Position numbers and translations under genes: made by a program | Source of the DNA: Perognathus longimembris pacificus | Taxonomy: Eukaryota; Chordata; Mammalia; Rodentia; Heteromyidae | Length of the DNA stretch: 64,000 bases | Assembly: GCF_023159225.1 (NCBI RefSeq) | Contig: NC_063180.1 | Span: forward strand, 6,755,297 to 6,819,296 | Reading direction: 5' to 3' | Part shown: piece after piece, positions 44,858-56,215 of the stretch | Layout of the letters: each line of letters opens with the position of its first letter | How positions within the stretch are numbered: position 1 is the stretch's first letter | The notes under the pieces: model-generated | Told to the model about the DNA's origin: nothing | What the model saw: the letters and a program-made list of their open reading frames with translations, nothing else | Databases searched by the model: none

Positions 44858-45065
44858 TTTTTTTTTTTTTTTTTTGGCCAGTCCTGGGCCTTGGACTCCG
44901 GGCCTGAGCACTGTCCCTGGCTTCTTCCCGCTCAAGGCTAGCACTCCGCCACTTGAGCCACAGTGCCGCTTCTGGCCGTTTTCTGTAATGTGGTGCTGGG
45001 GAATCGAACCTAGGGCCCCGTGTATCCAAGGCAGGCACTCTTGCCACTAGGCTATATCCCCAGCC
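44858..45065 (-). mobile_element. IDL-Geo SINE, GCGGGAAGAAG subfamily
   Basis: Duplication CAACATGGTGTTTTG at 44843-44857 and 45066-45080, exact. 45080-45590 beyond it shows no feature. Confidence 0.96.
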
Positions 45066-45618
45066 CAACATGGTGTTTTGCCATTAGGTTTTTGCCATTA
45101 AGTTTACTTAATGGTGAGGTCCATGAGGAGACAGAGTAAAGGCAAGAAAAAGAAAGGAACCTGGTTCATTATGTCTAGGAGTTAATGTGCACTAGTCACT
45201 TGGGGATCTTACTGAATTGGTAAAGTCTGGAGTAAAGTCTTGGCCCTGCATTACAACAAGTTTGCAGTTTGTACTGATCATTAGTGAGTAAAGAGATCTT
45301 TGGAGACGGCCCACACACCTAATACTGCTCAGGCCTGGTTAGTAGAAAGGTCACTGTGACTTTTCCTGTTGCTAACTCGCTTGGTCAAGGCTTCCTCTTT
45401 TCTGTCCTCAGTTCTCTCTCCCATTGGTAAATGAGATAGATAGTTGACATCTCTTCTAGATTTGTACTTCTAAACCCATTGCTGTATATGAGATTTTATT
45501 TCATTCTGCATAAACTCAATAAATAAGAAAACATGTTTAGATCCATGGTAAGTAAACATTTTTGTTCAAAATAATCCAAAGCTCAATTTTGTTTTGTTGT
45601 TGTTGTTGTTGTTGTTTT

Positions 45619-45809
45619 TGCCAGTCCTGGCGCTTCAACTCAGGGCATGAACATTGTCCCTGGTTTCTTTTTGCTCAAGGCTAGCACTCTACCACTTAAG
45701 ACATAGCGCCACTTCTGGCTCGCCGTATATATGTGGTGCTGAGGAATCAAACCCAGGGCTTCATATATATGAGGCAAGCACTCTACCACTAGGCCATATT
45801 CCCAGCCCC
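45619..45809 (-). mobile_element. IDL-Geo SINE
   Basis: Preceded by (TTG)n at 45596-45618; lacks part of the linker (TGGCTCGCCGTATATATG). Confidence 0.92.
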
Positions 45810-45839
45810 CAAAACTCAATTTTTAAGATACAGTTTTGT

Positions 45840-46390
45840 CTGTGTATACTAGAGTTTGAACTTGTCACTGTTGCTTGCCTTTTTCTACCGATATGGCCTA
45901 GTGGCAAGAGTGCTTGCCTCCTATACATGAAGCCCTGGATTCAATTCCCCAACACCACATATACAGAAAACGGCCAGAAGTGGTCCTGTGGGTCAAGGAG
46001 CAGAGTGCTAGCATTGAGCAAAAAAAAGAAGCCAGGGGCAGTGCTCAGCCCCTGAGTCCAAGCCCCACGACTGGAAAAAAAAAAAATGCTCTACTACTTG
46101 AGCCACACCTCTTACCCTGCATTTTGCTGGTTAATCAAAGATAATAGGTAGATTTTTCTTCCTCAGAGTGGCTTCAAACCTTACTCCTCAGATCATGGCC
46201 TTCTTTTCTGTCTGTCTGTCTGTTTATCTGTCTGTCTTTCCTTTTTTAAGGTCTGAGAGTGAACTCAAACTCAGTATTTGCTGCTTTTGTTCACCAACTA
46301 GAGCTCTATCAACTGAGTCAGACTTCCAACCCCCTCTCAACCTCCTAAGTAGCTAGAATTACAGGTATGAACCACCAGTGCTCAGCAAGA
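45840..46390 (-). mobile_element. B1-Geo SINE interrupted by IDL-Geo, then a second SINE unit
   Basis: Reverse B1-Geo pieces at 45840-45890 and 46087-46210 flank the sense IDL-Geo. 46243-46337 is the second copy of the tRNA-like unit seen at 31905, followed by a B1 end to 46390. TCTG repeats at 46206-46240. Confidence 0.75.
45892..46086 (+). mobile_element. IDL-Geo SINE, 5' end missing
   Basis: It begins at GATATGGCCTAGTGGC, without the GGGGCTGG start, and runs through Geo to an A tail. Confidence 0.9.
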
Positions 46391-46475
46391 AAAAAAACTT
46401 TTCATATTTTAAAATGCCCACTTTCAAAATAGAAACATAGCATTGGAGTGTTGAAGTAGAAATAAAATATCAGAG

Positions 46476-46680
46476 GGCTGGGGATATAGCCTAGTGGCAA
46501 GAGTGCCTGCCTCGGGTACACGAGGCCCTAGGTTCGATTCCCCAGCACCACATATACAGAAAACGGCCAGAAGCGGTGCTGTGGCTCAAGTGGCAGAGTG
46601 CTAGCCTTGAGCGGGAAGAAGCCAGGGACAGTGCTCAGGCCCTGAGTCCAAGGCCCACGACTGGCCCAAAAAATAAATAA
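46476..46680 (+). mobile_element. IDL-Geo SINE, GCGGGAAGAAG subfamily
   Basis: Duplication ATAAAATATCAGAG at 46462-46475 and 46681-46694, exact. Confidence 0.96.
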
Positions 46681-46799
46681 ATAAAATATCAGAGTAAGTT
46701 ATGTTGATGATTTTGAAACACATAAATTGCTATTATTCAGTATTATTCCTTTAAAATAGTTTCTCTCAAAGAATACTGAATTTGCCTTCATTTTTCTCT

Positions 46800-47025
46800 G
46801 CAGCCATACTGGAGCTTATGCGGAGGCTTTCTTGCTCATTGCTGACATTCTACCACTTAAACCTTGCTCTAGTCCAGGTTTGTTTGTTTGTTTTCCTGCT
46901 AATTGGAGATAGTTTGTCAAGTTTCTGATGGTCTCTTGACTGGCTTCAAATAGTAACTTTCCAGGTCTCAGTTTCCTGAGTACTTAGGATTGTAAGTGTG
47001 AGCCCCTGGTGCTTAGTTTAAATGC
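46800..47025 (-). mobile_element. B1-Geo SINE, degraded
   Basis: Geo half 46800-46870 and B1 end at 46950-47025 (CAGTTTCCTGAGTACTTAGG). Confidence 0.7.
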
Positions 47026-47895
47026 AATTATCCCTTTGATATGCCAACTTCATTACCTTCAGATAAATACCCAAGAGTGGAATAGCTGGATCATATGGAA
47101 GGGCTGTTCTTAGTTTTGGGGTTTTTTTTTGAGGACCTCCACTGTTGTTTATAATGACTGTACTAAGTTACATTCCTACTAACAGTGTTTAATAGTTCCA
47201 TTTCCTCTATATGCTCACCAGACTTTGTTATATTCGAGGGTTTTTTTTTTTTTTTCTGTTTTCTTCTTTTAATACTAGCCACCCCATCAGCTCTTATTAG
47301 GGTTGTTTTTTTTTTTTTGTCACAAAGGGATGTTGAATCTTATCAAATTTTTTTTTGCATCTGTTAAAATAATTATGTGATTAAAAAATATTTGATCATA
47401 TTTGTGTTGTATTATAGTTAATGATTTGTGTACATTGAGCCATCCTTGTATTCCAGGAATAAAACTAACTTGATCAGGGTGTGTATAATCTTTTAATGTA
47501 TTAAATTATAAATATAAGTATTGTATTGAAGAGTTTTCCATCTATGTTTACTAAGAAAATTTGTCTGTGCTTTTTTTTGTTGTGTTCTTACCTGGGTTTG
47601 TTATTGGGTAATACTGGCTTCATAGGTTAAGTTTGCCAGTCTCTATTTTATGAAATGATTTGAGGAACATTGATATTAATTCTTTAATGGTATGATGAAA
47701 TTCAGTAGTTCAGAGACTTTGTTAGGATTCTTTGTTAGACCTCTTATTAGGAGACTTAAATACTAATTCAAATACATTGCTTGTTGTTGACCTACTCATG
47801 GTTTTATATTCTCTTGTTTCAGTTTGGATAAGTCATATGTTTCCAGAAATTTTTCTGTTTCTTCTAGATATTTATTTGCCAAAAGATGTCCTAAT

Positions 47896-48258
47896 TGTAA
47901 GACCCACCCCCAGGGAAGGCTTCATGCAGATGTCCCCCAGCTGTTTAAGTCTGCACCCAGTACCTGTATTACCTAGGTAACTGGATCACCTGGAGGCAGT
48001 TACCTCCCCCTTCTCTGAGGTCACATCCAATCCACCTGGCCATATCTCCCACCTTTCCCTATATAATCTGGCTCAACATGAGTACTCACTCTCTTTACTT
48101 TTCTCTCTTACTCTTTCATTTTTCTCTTTTTCTCTTCTTCCTTCCCCTCTCTCTCCCTGCACCTTCATCTTGTGTGGGCTGGCAGTTTGCTCTCACCCCC
48201 CAATAAACTCTTCTCTGCTTGAACCATGTGGTGGGGTTCCTTTCTGGATAACCTTACA
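47896..48258 (+). mobile_element. Solo LTR with 5-bp target-site duplication
   Basis: 363 bp, TGTAAG...CTTACA termini, flanked by CTAAT on both sides (47891-47895 and 48259-48263), which interrupts the old L1. It has a TATATAA box (about 48060), a pyrimidine-rich stretch (48085-48170) and AATAAA (about 48203). A 5-bp duplication fits the ERVL/MaLR groups, though some class I elements also vary. Family not assigned. Confidence 0.9.
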
Positions 48259-48575
48259 CTAATGCACTTATAATTTGAGAGATATGTGATATGCTATTCT
48301 TTTTTTCATCTCATACTTTATTAGAAAGGGTGTTTCAATTGTGCTAATCTTTTCAGAGATCTTTTTGTTTCATTGATCCATTGTAGGATTTTTTTTGGTA
48401 TGTATTTCATTTATTTTTTACTTCAACCTGTTCTTTACCTCTAATTTGGGGATTTAGTTTGTTCTTGTTTTTCTAAATCCCTGAGATGTATCATTAATTT
48501 ATTTCATATCTCTGAGTTTTTTTTAAATATACTTCCCTTTTACTACTAGCTTCACTGTATCACATATTTTGGTAT

Positions 48576-48578
<3 letters not shown>

Positions 48579-48613
<35 letters not shown>

Positions 48614-48980
48614 GATACTAGAGTGTGAATTCAGGGCCTTAAAATCTTGCTTAGCTTTTTCATTCAAGGCTGGAACTCTACCATTTGAACCTCACTGCCA
48701 CTTCTGCTTTTTTACTTGTTAATTGAATATAAAGAATCTCAGATTAGTCTGCCTGGGCTGGGTTCAAACCACAATTCTCAGATCTAACTTCCTAGGTAGG
48801 ATTATAGGTGTGAGCCACCAGCACCTGACTCTTTTTTCCTCTTCCTCCTCCTCTATTTCCTCCCCTTTTCTTCCTCCATCTCCTCCTCCTTTTTTTCTGT
48901 TTTTGGCAGTACTGCAGTTTGAACTCAGAACCTCATGTATGCTCAACTGGGGCTTTACCGCTTGGGCTATATCCTTCTTT
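48579..48980 (-). mobile_element. (GT)n, B1-Geo and ID units
   Basis: (GT)17 at 48579-48612, reverse B1-Geo 48612-48830 (TATAGGTGTGAGCCACCAGC), CT/CTT-rich tract 48830-48895, reverse ID 48897-48980. Confidence 0.8.
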
Positions 48981-48984
48981 CTCT

Positions 48985-49110
48985 TTAGATTTTTTTTTAA
49001 AATTATCGTTATTACAAAGGTGATGTACAGGTTGATGTACAGGTTACATTTACATGAGTCAGGTAAGGAGTACATTTCTTTTCCAACAATGTCCAATGTC
49101 ATACCTTCCT
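48985..49110 (-). mobile_element. Old L1 3'-end fragment
   Basis: GGTTACATTTACATGAGTCA and GTACATTTCTTTTCCAACAA in the pattern of reversed local L1 3' termini; a 13-bp GTTGATGTACAG unit is duplicated at 49017-49041. Confidence 0.6.
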
Positions 49111-49139
49111 GTTTAGATTTTTTCCTTTTTTTTTTTTTT

Positions 49140-49910
49140 TGTTGGTCATGCAGTTTGAACTCTGGGTCTGAGTCCTGTCCCTGAGAATCTCAGCTCAAGG
49201 CTAGTGTTCTACCACTTTGAGCCACAGTGCCACTTCTGGTTTTCTGGTGGTTAATTGGAGATGAGTCTCAGACTTTCCTGCCTGGGCTGGCTTTGAACCT
49301 GGATCCTTAAAACTCAGCCTCCTGAGTAGCTAGGATTGCAGGTGTGAGCCAGTGGCACCAGCTTTTAGATTGCTTTGTCTAGCTGTTGTTTTTTTTTTTT
49401 TTCAGATAAATTCTCATATTTTGTCCAGTGCTGGTATCAGACAATGATCCTCCTAACTATGCTTCCTGAATAGCTGGAATACAGTCATGTGCCATTAAGC
49501 AAGTCCTTTCATTTCCCTATCATTCTAACCATTTTTATTCCATCCTTGATCACCTCAATGATTCATTCAAGCATGTGTTGTTGCCTGGGAGGGGTAGTGC
49601 ATGTGTCTAACTCTCACACTTGGAAGGTGGAAGCAGGAAGATCAAAAGTTTGCTGTCAGCCAGACGGGGGTGACTCATACTATAATCCTAGCTACCCAGG
49701 AGGCTGAGATCTGAGGATCTTGGTTCAAAGCCAGTCTGGGAAGCAAAAAAGCTTAGGGCCAGGGCCTAAGCCCCGAGTTTAGGACCCACAACCAACATTA
49801 AAAAAAAAAAAGTTTGCGGTCAGATTTAGCTGCATAGTGAGATCAAAGCCAGGCTGGACTGTATAGAAAGAATCTGTATCTCAAAAACAACAACAACAAC
49901 AACAACAACA
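49140..49910. mobile_element. B1-type SINE cluster
   Basis: Reverse B1-Geo 49140-49370; reverse B1 49410-49500; sense B1 pieces 49575-49650; sense B1-Geo 49655-49810; sense B1 end 49815-49890; (AAC)n to 49913. Confidence 0.75.
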
Positions 49911-50178
49911 ACTAAAAAACAGTAAACTAAAATCTGAAGTATATTGTTCAGTCTCCATGTATTTGTATAATTTCTGCCCTTTTTTCTTGCTGTTGATTTT
50001 TAGTTTTATTCCATTATAATCTGACAGATAGAAGACATGATTTCAGCACTTTCTAAGACTAGATTCATGGCCTAACACTATTTTGGGAAGAGTAAAAGTT
50101 TCATGTGCTGATGAGAATAATGTATATTCTAGCATTATTAGGGAGAATGTTTTGTAAATGTATGCTAAATTCATTAAA

Positions 50179-50376
50179 TTGGGAATGTGGCTTAGTGGTA
50201 GAGTGCTTGCCTAGCATGCACAAAGCCCTGGGTTTGATTCCTCAGCACCACATAAATAGAAAAAGCTGGAGGTGGCATTTGGCTCAAGAGGTAAAATGCT
50301 AGTCTTGAACAAAAAGAAGCCAGGGACAATGCTCAGGTCCTGAGTCTAAGCCCCAGGACTGGTAAAAAAAATTCAT
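50179..50376 (+). mobile_element. IDL-Geo SINE, older subfamily
   Basis: TAGCATGCACAAAGCCCTGG and CACATAAATAGAAAAAG; inserted in old L1. Confidence 0.9.
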
Positions 50377-50449
50377 TTATTTGATACTGTAATTGAACTG
50401 TTTAGTTTTTCCTATCAGTTAGTGAGACTATGGTACTGGAGCCACTATT

Positions 50450-50663
50450 TTTATTTTTTGCCAGTCCTTGGGCTTGGACTTAGGGCCTGAGTACTGTCCC
50501 TGGCTTCTTTTTTCTCAAGGCTAGCACTCTGCCACTTCAGCCACAGCGCACCACTTCTGGCTGTTTTCTATATATGTGGTGCTGGGGAATGGAACCCAGG
50601 GCTTCATGTATACGAGGCAAACGAGGCAAGCACTCTTGCCACTAGGCCATATTCCCAGCCCCA
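50450..50663 (-). mobile_element. IDL-Geo SINE
   Basis: Duplication TGGAGCCACTATT at 50437-50449 and 50664-50676, exact. Short internal ACGAGGCAA duplication. Confidence 0.96.
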
Positions 50664-50764
50664 TGGAGCCACTATTATATTGAGGTCCAATTCTCTCTCC
50701 CCATTTCCCTTTCTCTCTTCCCATCTTCCTCTTTCCCTTCCTTCCTTCCCCCACCCCCTTTTTT

Positions 50765-50985
50765 TTATTCAGGTACTGGGCTTGAAACCAGGGCCTTATA
50801 CTCTAGCTTAGTTTTTTTGTACAATGCTGGTATTCTACCACTCAACCCACACCTCTAATTCTGGAGTTTTGGTGGTTAATTGGAGTTAAGGGACTTTTCT
50901 GTTGGGGATACTTTAAACTGTGATCATCAGGTCCTTAGACTCCTAAGGAGCCAGGATTACACGCATGAGTTGACAACATACATGT
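50765..50985 (-). mobile_element. B1-Geo SINE
   Basis: GGCTTGAAACCAGGGCCTTA (Geo end) through CCAGGATTACACGCATGAGT (B1). 51000-51660 after it shows no clear element apart from a CTCF-like motif. Confidence 0.8.
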
Positions 50986-51408
50986 TAGGGAACTTTAAAA
51001 AAAAATCCAATTAGCAAGTGTATATCTTTTTACCCCCCCCCTTCAAAAAGAATTTTATTTTATTTTAATATATTGTATATCATTAAAACTGGAAAGGTAA
51101 GGAAAACCAAATTCTAATTTGCCACATTCATATGGTATCCAGCACCTGTTTCAAGGAAGTTGGAAACTCTACAGCTAACTACAAGATTGATAACATCAAT
51201 TTGGTATTTGTTCCCATTTCAGGTATTTAATTGATCTTAGGATGGTTCACATGGTTGTTTGGACATCACTTAATTATCCTATGTCTGGCCAAAATAAGAC
51301 TTAGAAGGCAAGCCAGATGTTCTGTCACTTTATTGATGAAAAGGTGGCTTCTTTTGAGATCTACTGGCCTGGTCAGGTTAGACACCAAGAACTCTTTACT
51401 AGCACAGG

Positions 51409-51424
51409 CTCCCTCTAGTGGCAC
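51409..51424 (-). promoter_or_regulatory. Possible CTCF-type motif
   Basis: GCCACTAGAGGGAG on the minus strand is close to the CCASYAGRKGGC core known for CTCF, with one mismatch at the final C. It sits in a 600-bp repeat-poor stretch 8.4 kb upstream of the CpG island. Confidence 0.3.
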
Positions 51425-51664
51425 AGCTGCTCTTGCTGCTTTACTCGATATCCTAACTGCTGCTGGTGGTTCGAAGGGTGACTTCTCTTAGGGTAAATGT
51501 CTCTGTAGAGGGAGAATAGAAGAGCTTCTGGCCAGAAATTAACTGTGACCTTGGCTTGGCTGAAACATTACGTTGTTGCTTTATTTCAGGCTGGACACTG
51601 ACTGAGGAACTTCAAGGCTATACATGAAAGAGTTACCCTAGTCCAAGTTAAAAGCAGGCAGCAA

Positions 51665-51850
51665 GTTGGGCTCCAGTGTCTCACACCTGTAATCCTGGGT
51701 ATTTGGAAGGCTGATATCGGAGGATCCTGATTTGGTACTAGCCTGGTAGCAAGACTCATATCTTACTTAACCAGCAAAAAGCCAAAACTGAGGTGTTGAG
51801 GTGTGGCCCAAGTGGTAGAGTACTAAGCCATAAAAGGGCAGGGGGAGGAG
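51665..51850 (+). mobile_element. B1-Geo SINE
   Basis: CTCACACCTGTAATCCTGGG and GGTGTGGCCCAAGTGGTAGA; A-box-like Geo retained. 51870-52160 shows no feature. Confidence 0.8.
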
Positions 51851-52164
51851 GGGGAACCTAGTGAGAATAAAAAAAGAGAAGAAAACTAGATTCCAGACTC
51901 TACATAGTTATATTACACAAGCTGTGAGGGTTTTACATTGTGACAAGGAACAAATAGGAAGTCTATTTGCTACAAAGAAATCCTCACTTATGTTTCAATA
52001 AGCACTTACATTTATAAGCCATCAGCTGCTTTTCCTTAGCCAGTCTAGTTAGTCTCTGCCAGGAACTGGTAATCATGTAGCAGAATTCTCCATATTCTGG
52101 ATTATCAAGTACAGCATAATTTCAGGCAAATTTCTTAAACGTCTTCACTAGTTTCTTTATATGG

Positions 52165-52715
52165 GGTTTGATCTTGTGTGTTCTCACTTGTTTTTTTTGC
52201 TCAAGGCTTGTGCTATACCATGTGAGACACATCTCAACTTCTGGCTTTTTGATGGTTAATTGGAGATAAGAGTCTCACAAACTTTGTCTGCTGGGGCTGA
52301 CTTCAAATAGTGATCCTCAGATTTCAGCATCTTGAGTAGGTAGGGTTACAGGAGTGAGCTATCTAGCTCTATGTTTTAATTGGTAAATTAAAACAATTAG
52401 TATTCAGAGTTGCTTCCTGTTTCTTTGACTATTCTATGTTCATTTCATCTCTTATTCATCTTAGAGGAATAACAGTTTATTATATGATGTCTTTTTTCAG
52501 AAGCTGAGAATAAAACCTAGAGCTTTATGAATGACAGGTAAGCCCTCTACCACATAAGCCTAAATCTCAGCCCTTTTTGCTTACATTTATTTACATTTCT
52601 GTTTTTGAGATAGGTCTTGATAACTTTGGTTGGTTTCAAGTCACTATTCTTTGGCCTTCACTTCCCAAGTAACTAGGATTACTGGCCTGTGACACTGTGC
52701 TCAGTTGTGCTTGGT
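52165..52715 (-). mobile_element. B1-Geo, ID and B1 SINEs in series
   Basis: Reverse B1-Geo 52165-52375, reverse ID 52495-52575 (AGCTTTATGAATGACAGGTA), reverse B1 52580-52715 (CAAGTAACTAGGATTACTGG). Confidence 0.7.
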
Positions 52716-52734
52716 TCTTTCCTAAATTTTCATT

Positions 52735-53161
52735 TGATTACTGATTCTTCTAGTGAATATATTATATCCACTGCTCTTTTGATTATGTTTATCTTTCTTT
52801 TCTGGGTTATGATTATGTTTAAGTATCTTCTGAGCACTGGCCAGTGGTCATGAATTCCCTTAGTTTATGCTGATCTTGGAAGGTCTTTATTTCTACTTTT
52901 ATTCTGGAGGACACCTTTGCTGGCTATAATAATCTAAGATGGCAATTACTTTGATGTCTTAAAAATAGATTATGCCTTCCTGGCCTTAAGATTTTCTGCT
53001 GAGAATTTTGTTGGTATTCTCATGGGTTCTCATCTAAATGTGACATGGTGGGATAGGAGTATAGACACCAGTAGTAGAACACTTGCTTAACATATGTAAA
53101 AACCTGAGTTTAATCCCCATCATTGAAAAGAACAACAAAAATGTAAGAAAGCAAAGAAGGA

Positions 53162-53207
<46 letters not shown>

Positions 53208-53560
53208 AAGAGAAGACACACACACAGAGATACCTTATGTTTAAAACATATGACTTTGCATTTGTCTCTTGCAGCTTTTAAATTCTTTATCTATTCTGTA
53301 TTTTTGAAAGTTTGTAATCTTCCTAAAGAATTTTTTCCTGGTAATGTCTGAGTTTCCACATGCCTTTTATATTTGGATATCATTATCTTTCCTAAGATTT
53401 TGGAAATGCTCTACTACTATCCTGTTGAATACATTTCCAGTACATTTAGCCTGTACGTCTTCTGTTCCTACACCATATATTTGGTTTTTATCAGGATCGC
53501 TTTCAAATAACAGTGCCAACATCAATAATGCCTGATAAGGGCTTCTGCTCCCATTATAGA
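52735..53560 (-). mobile_element. Old antisense L1 fragment
   Basis: TTGCTGGCTATAATAATCTA and GATTTTCTGCTGAGAATTTT are typical of reversed L1 5'/ORF2-proximal sequence. It is split by an ID-like unit at 53040-53135 and (GT)n at 53166-53204. Confidence 0.65.
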
Positions 53561-53602
53561 AATGACCACAGTGGGCTTACTCTGTGTATTATGTGGCCTC
53601 GG

Positions 53603-54215
53603 TGTTAGTCAGCCTTTTTGTCCTTGTGACAAATATCCAAGGGAAACAATTCAAAGAAGCAAAGATTTATTTTGGCTTATGGCTTCAAAGGTTTTAGTCC
53701 ATGGGTTACCTGGCTTCGTTGTTTATAGCCGATGGTGAGGCACAATAATGTGGGAGTGGCATGGTGAAACACAGCTGCTCACCTCATGGTGCCTAGGAAG
53801 CAAAACAAGACAGAGAATAGAGACAAAGTACATACTTCAAAAGCACACCCCCAATGACCTACTTCCTCCACCTAAGCCCCACTTCCTAAGGTTTCTACAA
53901 CCTTCCAAACCCATACCACCTGCTGGGGACCAAGCCTTCAATTCGTGAGACTCTGCAGCACATTGGATTTTCAAGCCATAACATTCCACCCCTGGCCTGT
54001 CCAGATCATAATGCACAATACATCCAGCCTGACTCCTAGAATCCATCAAGTCTCAATGGTTCCAACATGGTTCCAAAACCTAAGTCCAAAGAGAGTCTAG
54101 GCAATGTTTTAGTTGAGTCCTTATTCTATTTAAATCAAGTAATGTACTTCAAAGAAACAAATGGCTCACAATAATCATTTTTATTTCCAAAAGGGAAAAA
54201 TAGGATGAGAGCATA
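53603..54215 (+). repeat. Dispersed mammalian repeat with LTR-like ends, family not assigned
   Basis: It begins TGTTAGTCAGCC and has GATTTATTTTGGCTTATGGC and CACTTCCTAAGGTTTCTACA. TGTTA...TAACA ends bound 53603-53983, after which the repeat seems to continue (CATAATGCACAATACATCCA) to about 54215. I recognise it as a repeat common in placental genomes but cannot name the family. Confidence 0.55.
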
Positions 54216-54237
54216 GCAAGATTAAAACTCATAGGGA

Positions 54238-54481
54238 GGGCTGGGAATATGGGCTCGTGGCAAGAGAGCTTGCCTTGTATACATGAAGCCCTGGGTTCAA
54301 TTCCGCAGCATCACATATATAGAAAACGGCCAGAAGTGGCGCTGTGGCTCAAGTGGCAGAGTGCTAGCCTTAAGCAAAAAGGAAGCCAGGGACAGTGCTC
54401 AGGCCCTGAGTTCAAGGCCCAGGACTGGCAAAACAAAACAAAACAAAACAAAACAAAAACAAAAAAAAACACACAAAAAAC
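54238..54481 (+). mobile_element. IDL-Geo SINE with (AAAAC)n tail
   Basis: Duplication ACTCATAGGGA at 54227-54237 and 54482-54492, exact. Confidence 0.95.
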
Positions 54482-54602
54482 ACTCATAGGGAAAACATTA
54501 AATCCTATAGCTCTGTGCCTGGCATGGTGAGATGTGAGTTCCAAAGGGAGAGAGGCCTTGCTGTGAAAAACACGCCCTCATCCAACCTTAAAGAATGAAC
54601 CT

Positions 54603-54817
54603 GGGGCTGGAAATATGGCCTAGTGGCAAGAGTGCTTGCCTCTTATACATGAAGTCCTGGGTTCAATTCCTCAGCACCACATATGTAGAAAACACCAGAG
54701 GTGGCACTGTGGCTCAAGTGGTAGAGTGTTAGCCTTGAGCAAAAAGAAGCCAGGGACAGTGCTCAGGCCCTGAGTCCAAGCCCCAGGACTGGCAAAAAAA
54801 AAAAAAAAAAAAAAAGA
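54603..54817 (+). mobile_element. IDL-Geo SINE
   Basis: Lacks the GGCC in the linker (GAAAACACCAGAGG). Imperfect AAAGAA(TG)AACCTGG flanks. Confidence 0.92.
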
Positions 54818-54825
54818 ACCCGGAG

Positions 54826-55069
54826 CAGGAGTGTTGGTAGCTCACACCTATAATCCTAGAATCCTAGCTACTCAGGAGGCTGAGATCTGAAGAGCCAGGT
54901 TTGAAGCCAGTCCAGATAGGAAAGTCTGTGAGACTCTTGTCTCCAATTAGCCACCAAAATAAACCAGAACTAGAGCTGTAGCTAAAGTGGTAGAATGCCA
55001 GACTTGAATGAAAAAGCTATGATACAGTGCCCAGACTAATTTTAAGCCTCCCCCCGACATGCGCGCGCG

Positions 55070-55111
<42 letters not shown>
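54826..55111 (+). mobile_element. B1-Geo SINE ending in (GC)4 and (CA)20
   Basis: B1 has a tandem duplication of ATCCTAGA. The tail region is GCGCGCGCG (55061-55069) followed by (CA)n at 55072-55111, a Z-DNA-prone tract. Confidence 0.85.
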
Positions 55112-55113
<2 letters not shown>

Positions 55114-55478
55114 TGGGCTGAGAAACATAAAATGAAGAAATGGAACTTTTGCAATGATTATGCAAGGTTGGGTGTCTGGTGGGAGGGCATACCCTTCAGA
55201 AATTGTAGAGAAATTTATTCCCTAATGCACAGATCCCTCCCCAACTTCCTCATTCATTTGAGTACTATGGAGTGGGCAGTTTTCCTGGAGGTCGCCTGAG
55301 TTTCATTGCTTTCCACTGGGTCATGTTAATGTTTATACCTTTTGGTATTGGTTGAATTTCAGAAGAGGGTTTTATCTCAGCCATCCTGAAGACTCTTCTG
55401 GGTATGTGCTTTTTGGAATGTCCATGGTTTTCACATTTTCATTGTACGTCAGCCCACCCTTCCTTTTGCTACTTGACT

Positions 55479-55538
55479 CCTCTCTCTCTCTCTCTCCTCT
55501 CTCTCTCTCCTCTCTCTCTCTCTCATCCCCTCTCTCCC
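55479..55538 (+). repeat. (CT)n microsatellite
   Basis: Interrupted CT repeats leading into the antisense SINE at 55540. 55120-55470 shows nothing recognisable. Confidence 0.9.
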
Positions 55539-55539
55539 T

Positions 55540-55724
55540 ATCCTGGGACTTGAACTCAGGGCTTAGGCTCTGTCTCTGAGCCTCTCAGTGCTTAAGACTC
55601 ACCCTCTACCACTTCAGCCACAGATCCACTTCCAGCTTTTTCTGTTTATGTGGTGCTGAGGATTCAAACCCAGAGCTTCATGCATGCTAGGCAAGCACCC
55701 TACTGCTAAGCCACATTCCCAGCC
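55540..55724 (-). mobile_element. IDL-Geo SINE, older subfamily
   Basis: CATGCATGCTAGGCAAGCAC on the + strand. 55730-55870 after it is unassigned. Confidence 0.88.
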
Positions 55725-55882
55725 TATTGACATTCCTTATGTCCTATTTTCCTACCCTATTTGTCTAGGGAATCTTCCAAGTGCATGAAAGTAATGTGAT
55801 TTTGTACTGTATGATTATCACATCAATAAGCTGTTAAGTTGTTGTGTAGGCAACTTTTCACTAAGGACCAGATAGCTTGTCT

Positions 55883-56087
55883 CTTTTTTTCTTTTGCCAG
55901 TCTTGGGACTTGAACTCAGGGCCTGAGCACTGTCCCTGGCTTTTTTTTTCCCTCAAGGCTAGCACTCTACCACTTGAGCCACAGCACCACTTCTGGCTTT
56001 TTCTATGTATGTGGTACTGAAGAATTGAACCCAGGGCTTCATGTATGCGAAGCAAACACTCTACCACTAGGCCATATTCCTAGCCCC
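55883..56087 (-). mobile_element. IDL-Geo SINE
   Basis: Duplication TAGCTTGTCT at 55873-55882 and 56088-56097, exact. Confidence 0.95.
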
Positions 56088-56099
56088 TAGCTTGTCTTT

Positions 56100-56215
56100 T
56101 TTTTTTCTTTTCAATTTTACTATAGAAATGATGTACAGAAGGGTTATATTTGTTTAAGCCAGGTAATGATTACATTTCTTTTTGAACAGTGTCAATGGAC
56201 CACCACTGACTTTAT
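56100..56215 (-). mobile_element. Old L1 3'-end fragment
   Basis: AATGATGTACAGAAGGGTTA and ATTACATTTCTTTTTGAACA, in the same pattern as 48985 and 62236. 56220-56740 beyond it is unassigned; a minus-strand retroviral reading near 56400-56600 is possible but not convincing. Confidence 0.55.

Larger units (their letters stand above)
47030..50175 (-). mobile_element. Old antisense L1, fragmented
   Basis: L1 ORF2-like sequence in reverse at 47030-47890 (AGCCATCCTTGTATTCCAGG, ACTTGATCAGGGTGTGTATA), 48264-48560 (TTTCATTGATCCATTGTAGG) and 49915-50175 (TTTATTCCATTATAATCTGA). Interrupted by the solo LTR and several SINEs; further pieces at 50380-50440 and 50665-50700. Confidence 0.75.

Noticed and set aside
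47185..47367. Phe-rich small ORF resembling a membrane peptide
   Set aside because: It comes from T-runs in an antisense L1; similar Phe-rich frames occur wherever A-tails are read in reverse.
48985..49110. A recurring GATGTACAG...GAGTCAGGTAAAGAGTACATT motif at 20.6, 42.0, 49.0, 56.1 and 62.3 kb that first looked like a new repeat family
   Set aside because: In reverse complement it matches the 3' terminus of local L1 elements (AAATGTACTC...CTCTGTACA...ATAA), so these are old antisense L1 3' ends.
51231..51491. 86-codon ORF upstream of EPB41L5
   Set aside because: No recognisable domain, weak start context and length within chance expectation for 64 kb.
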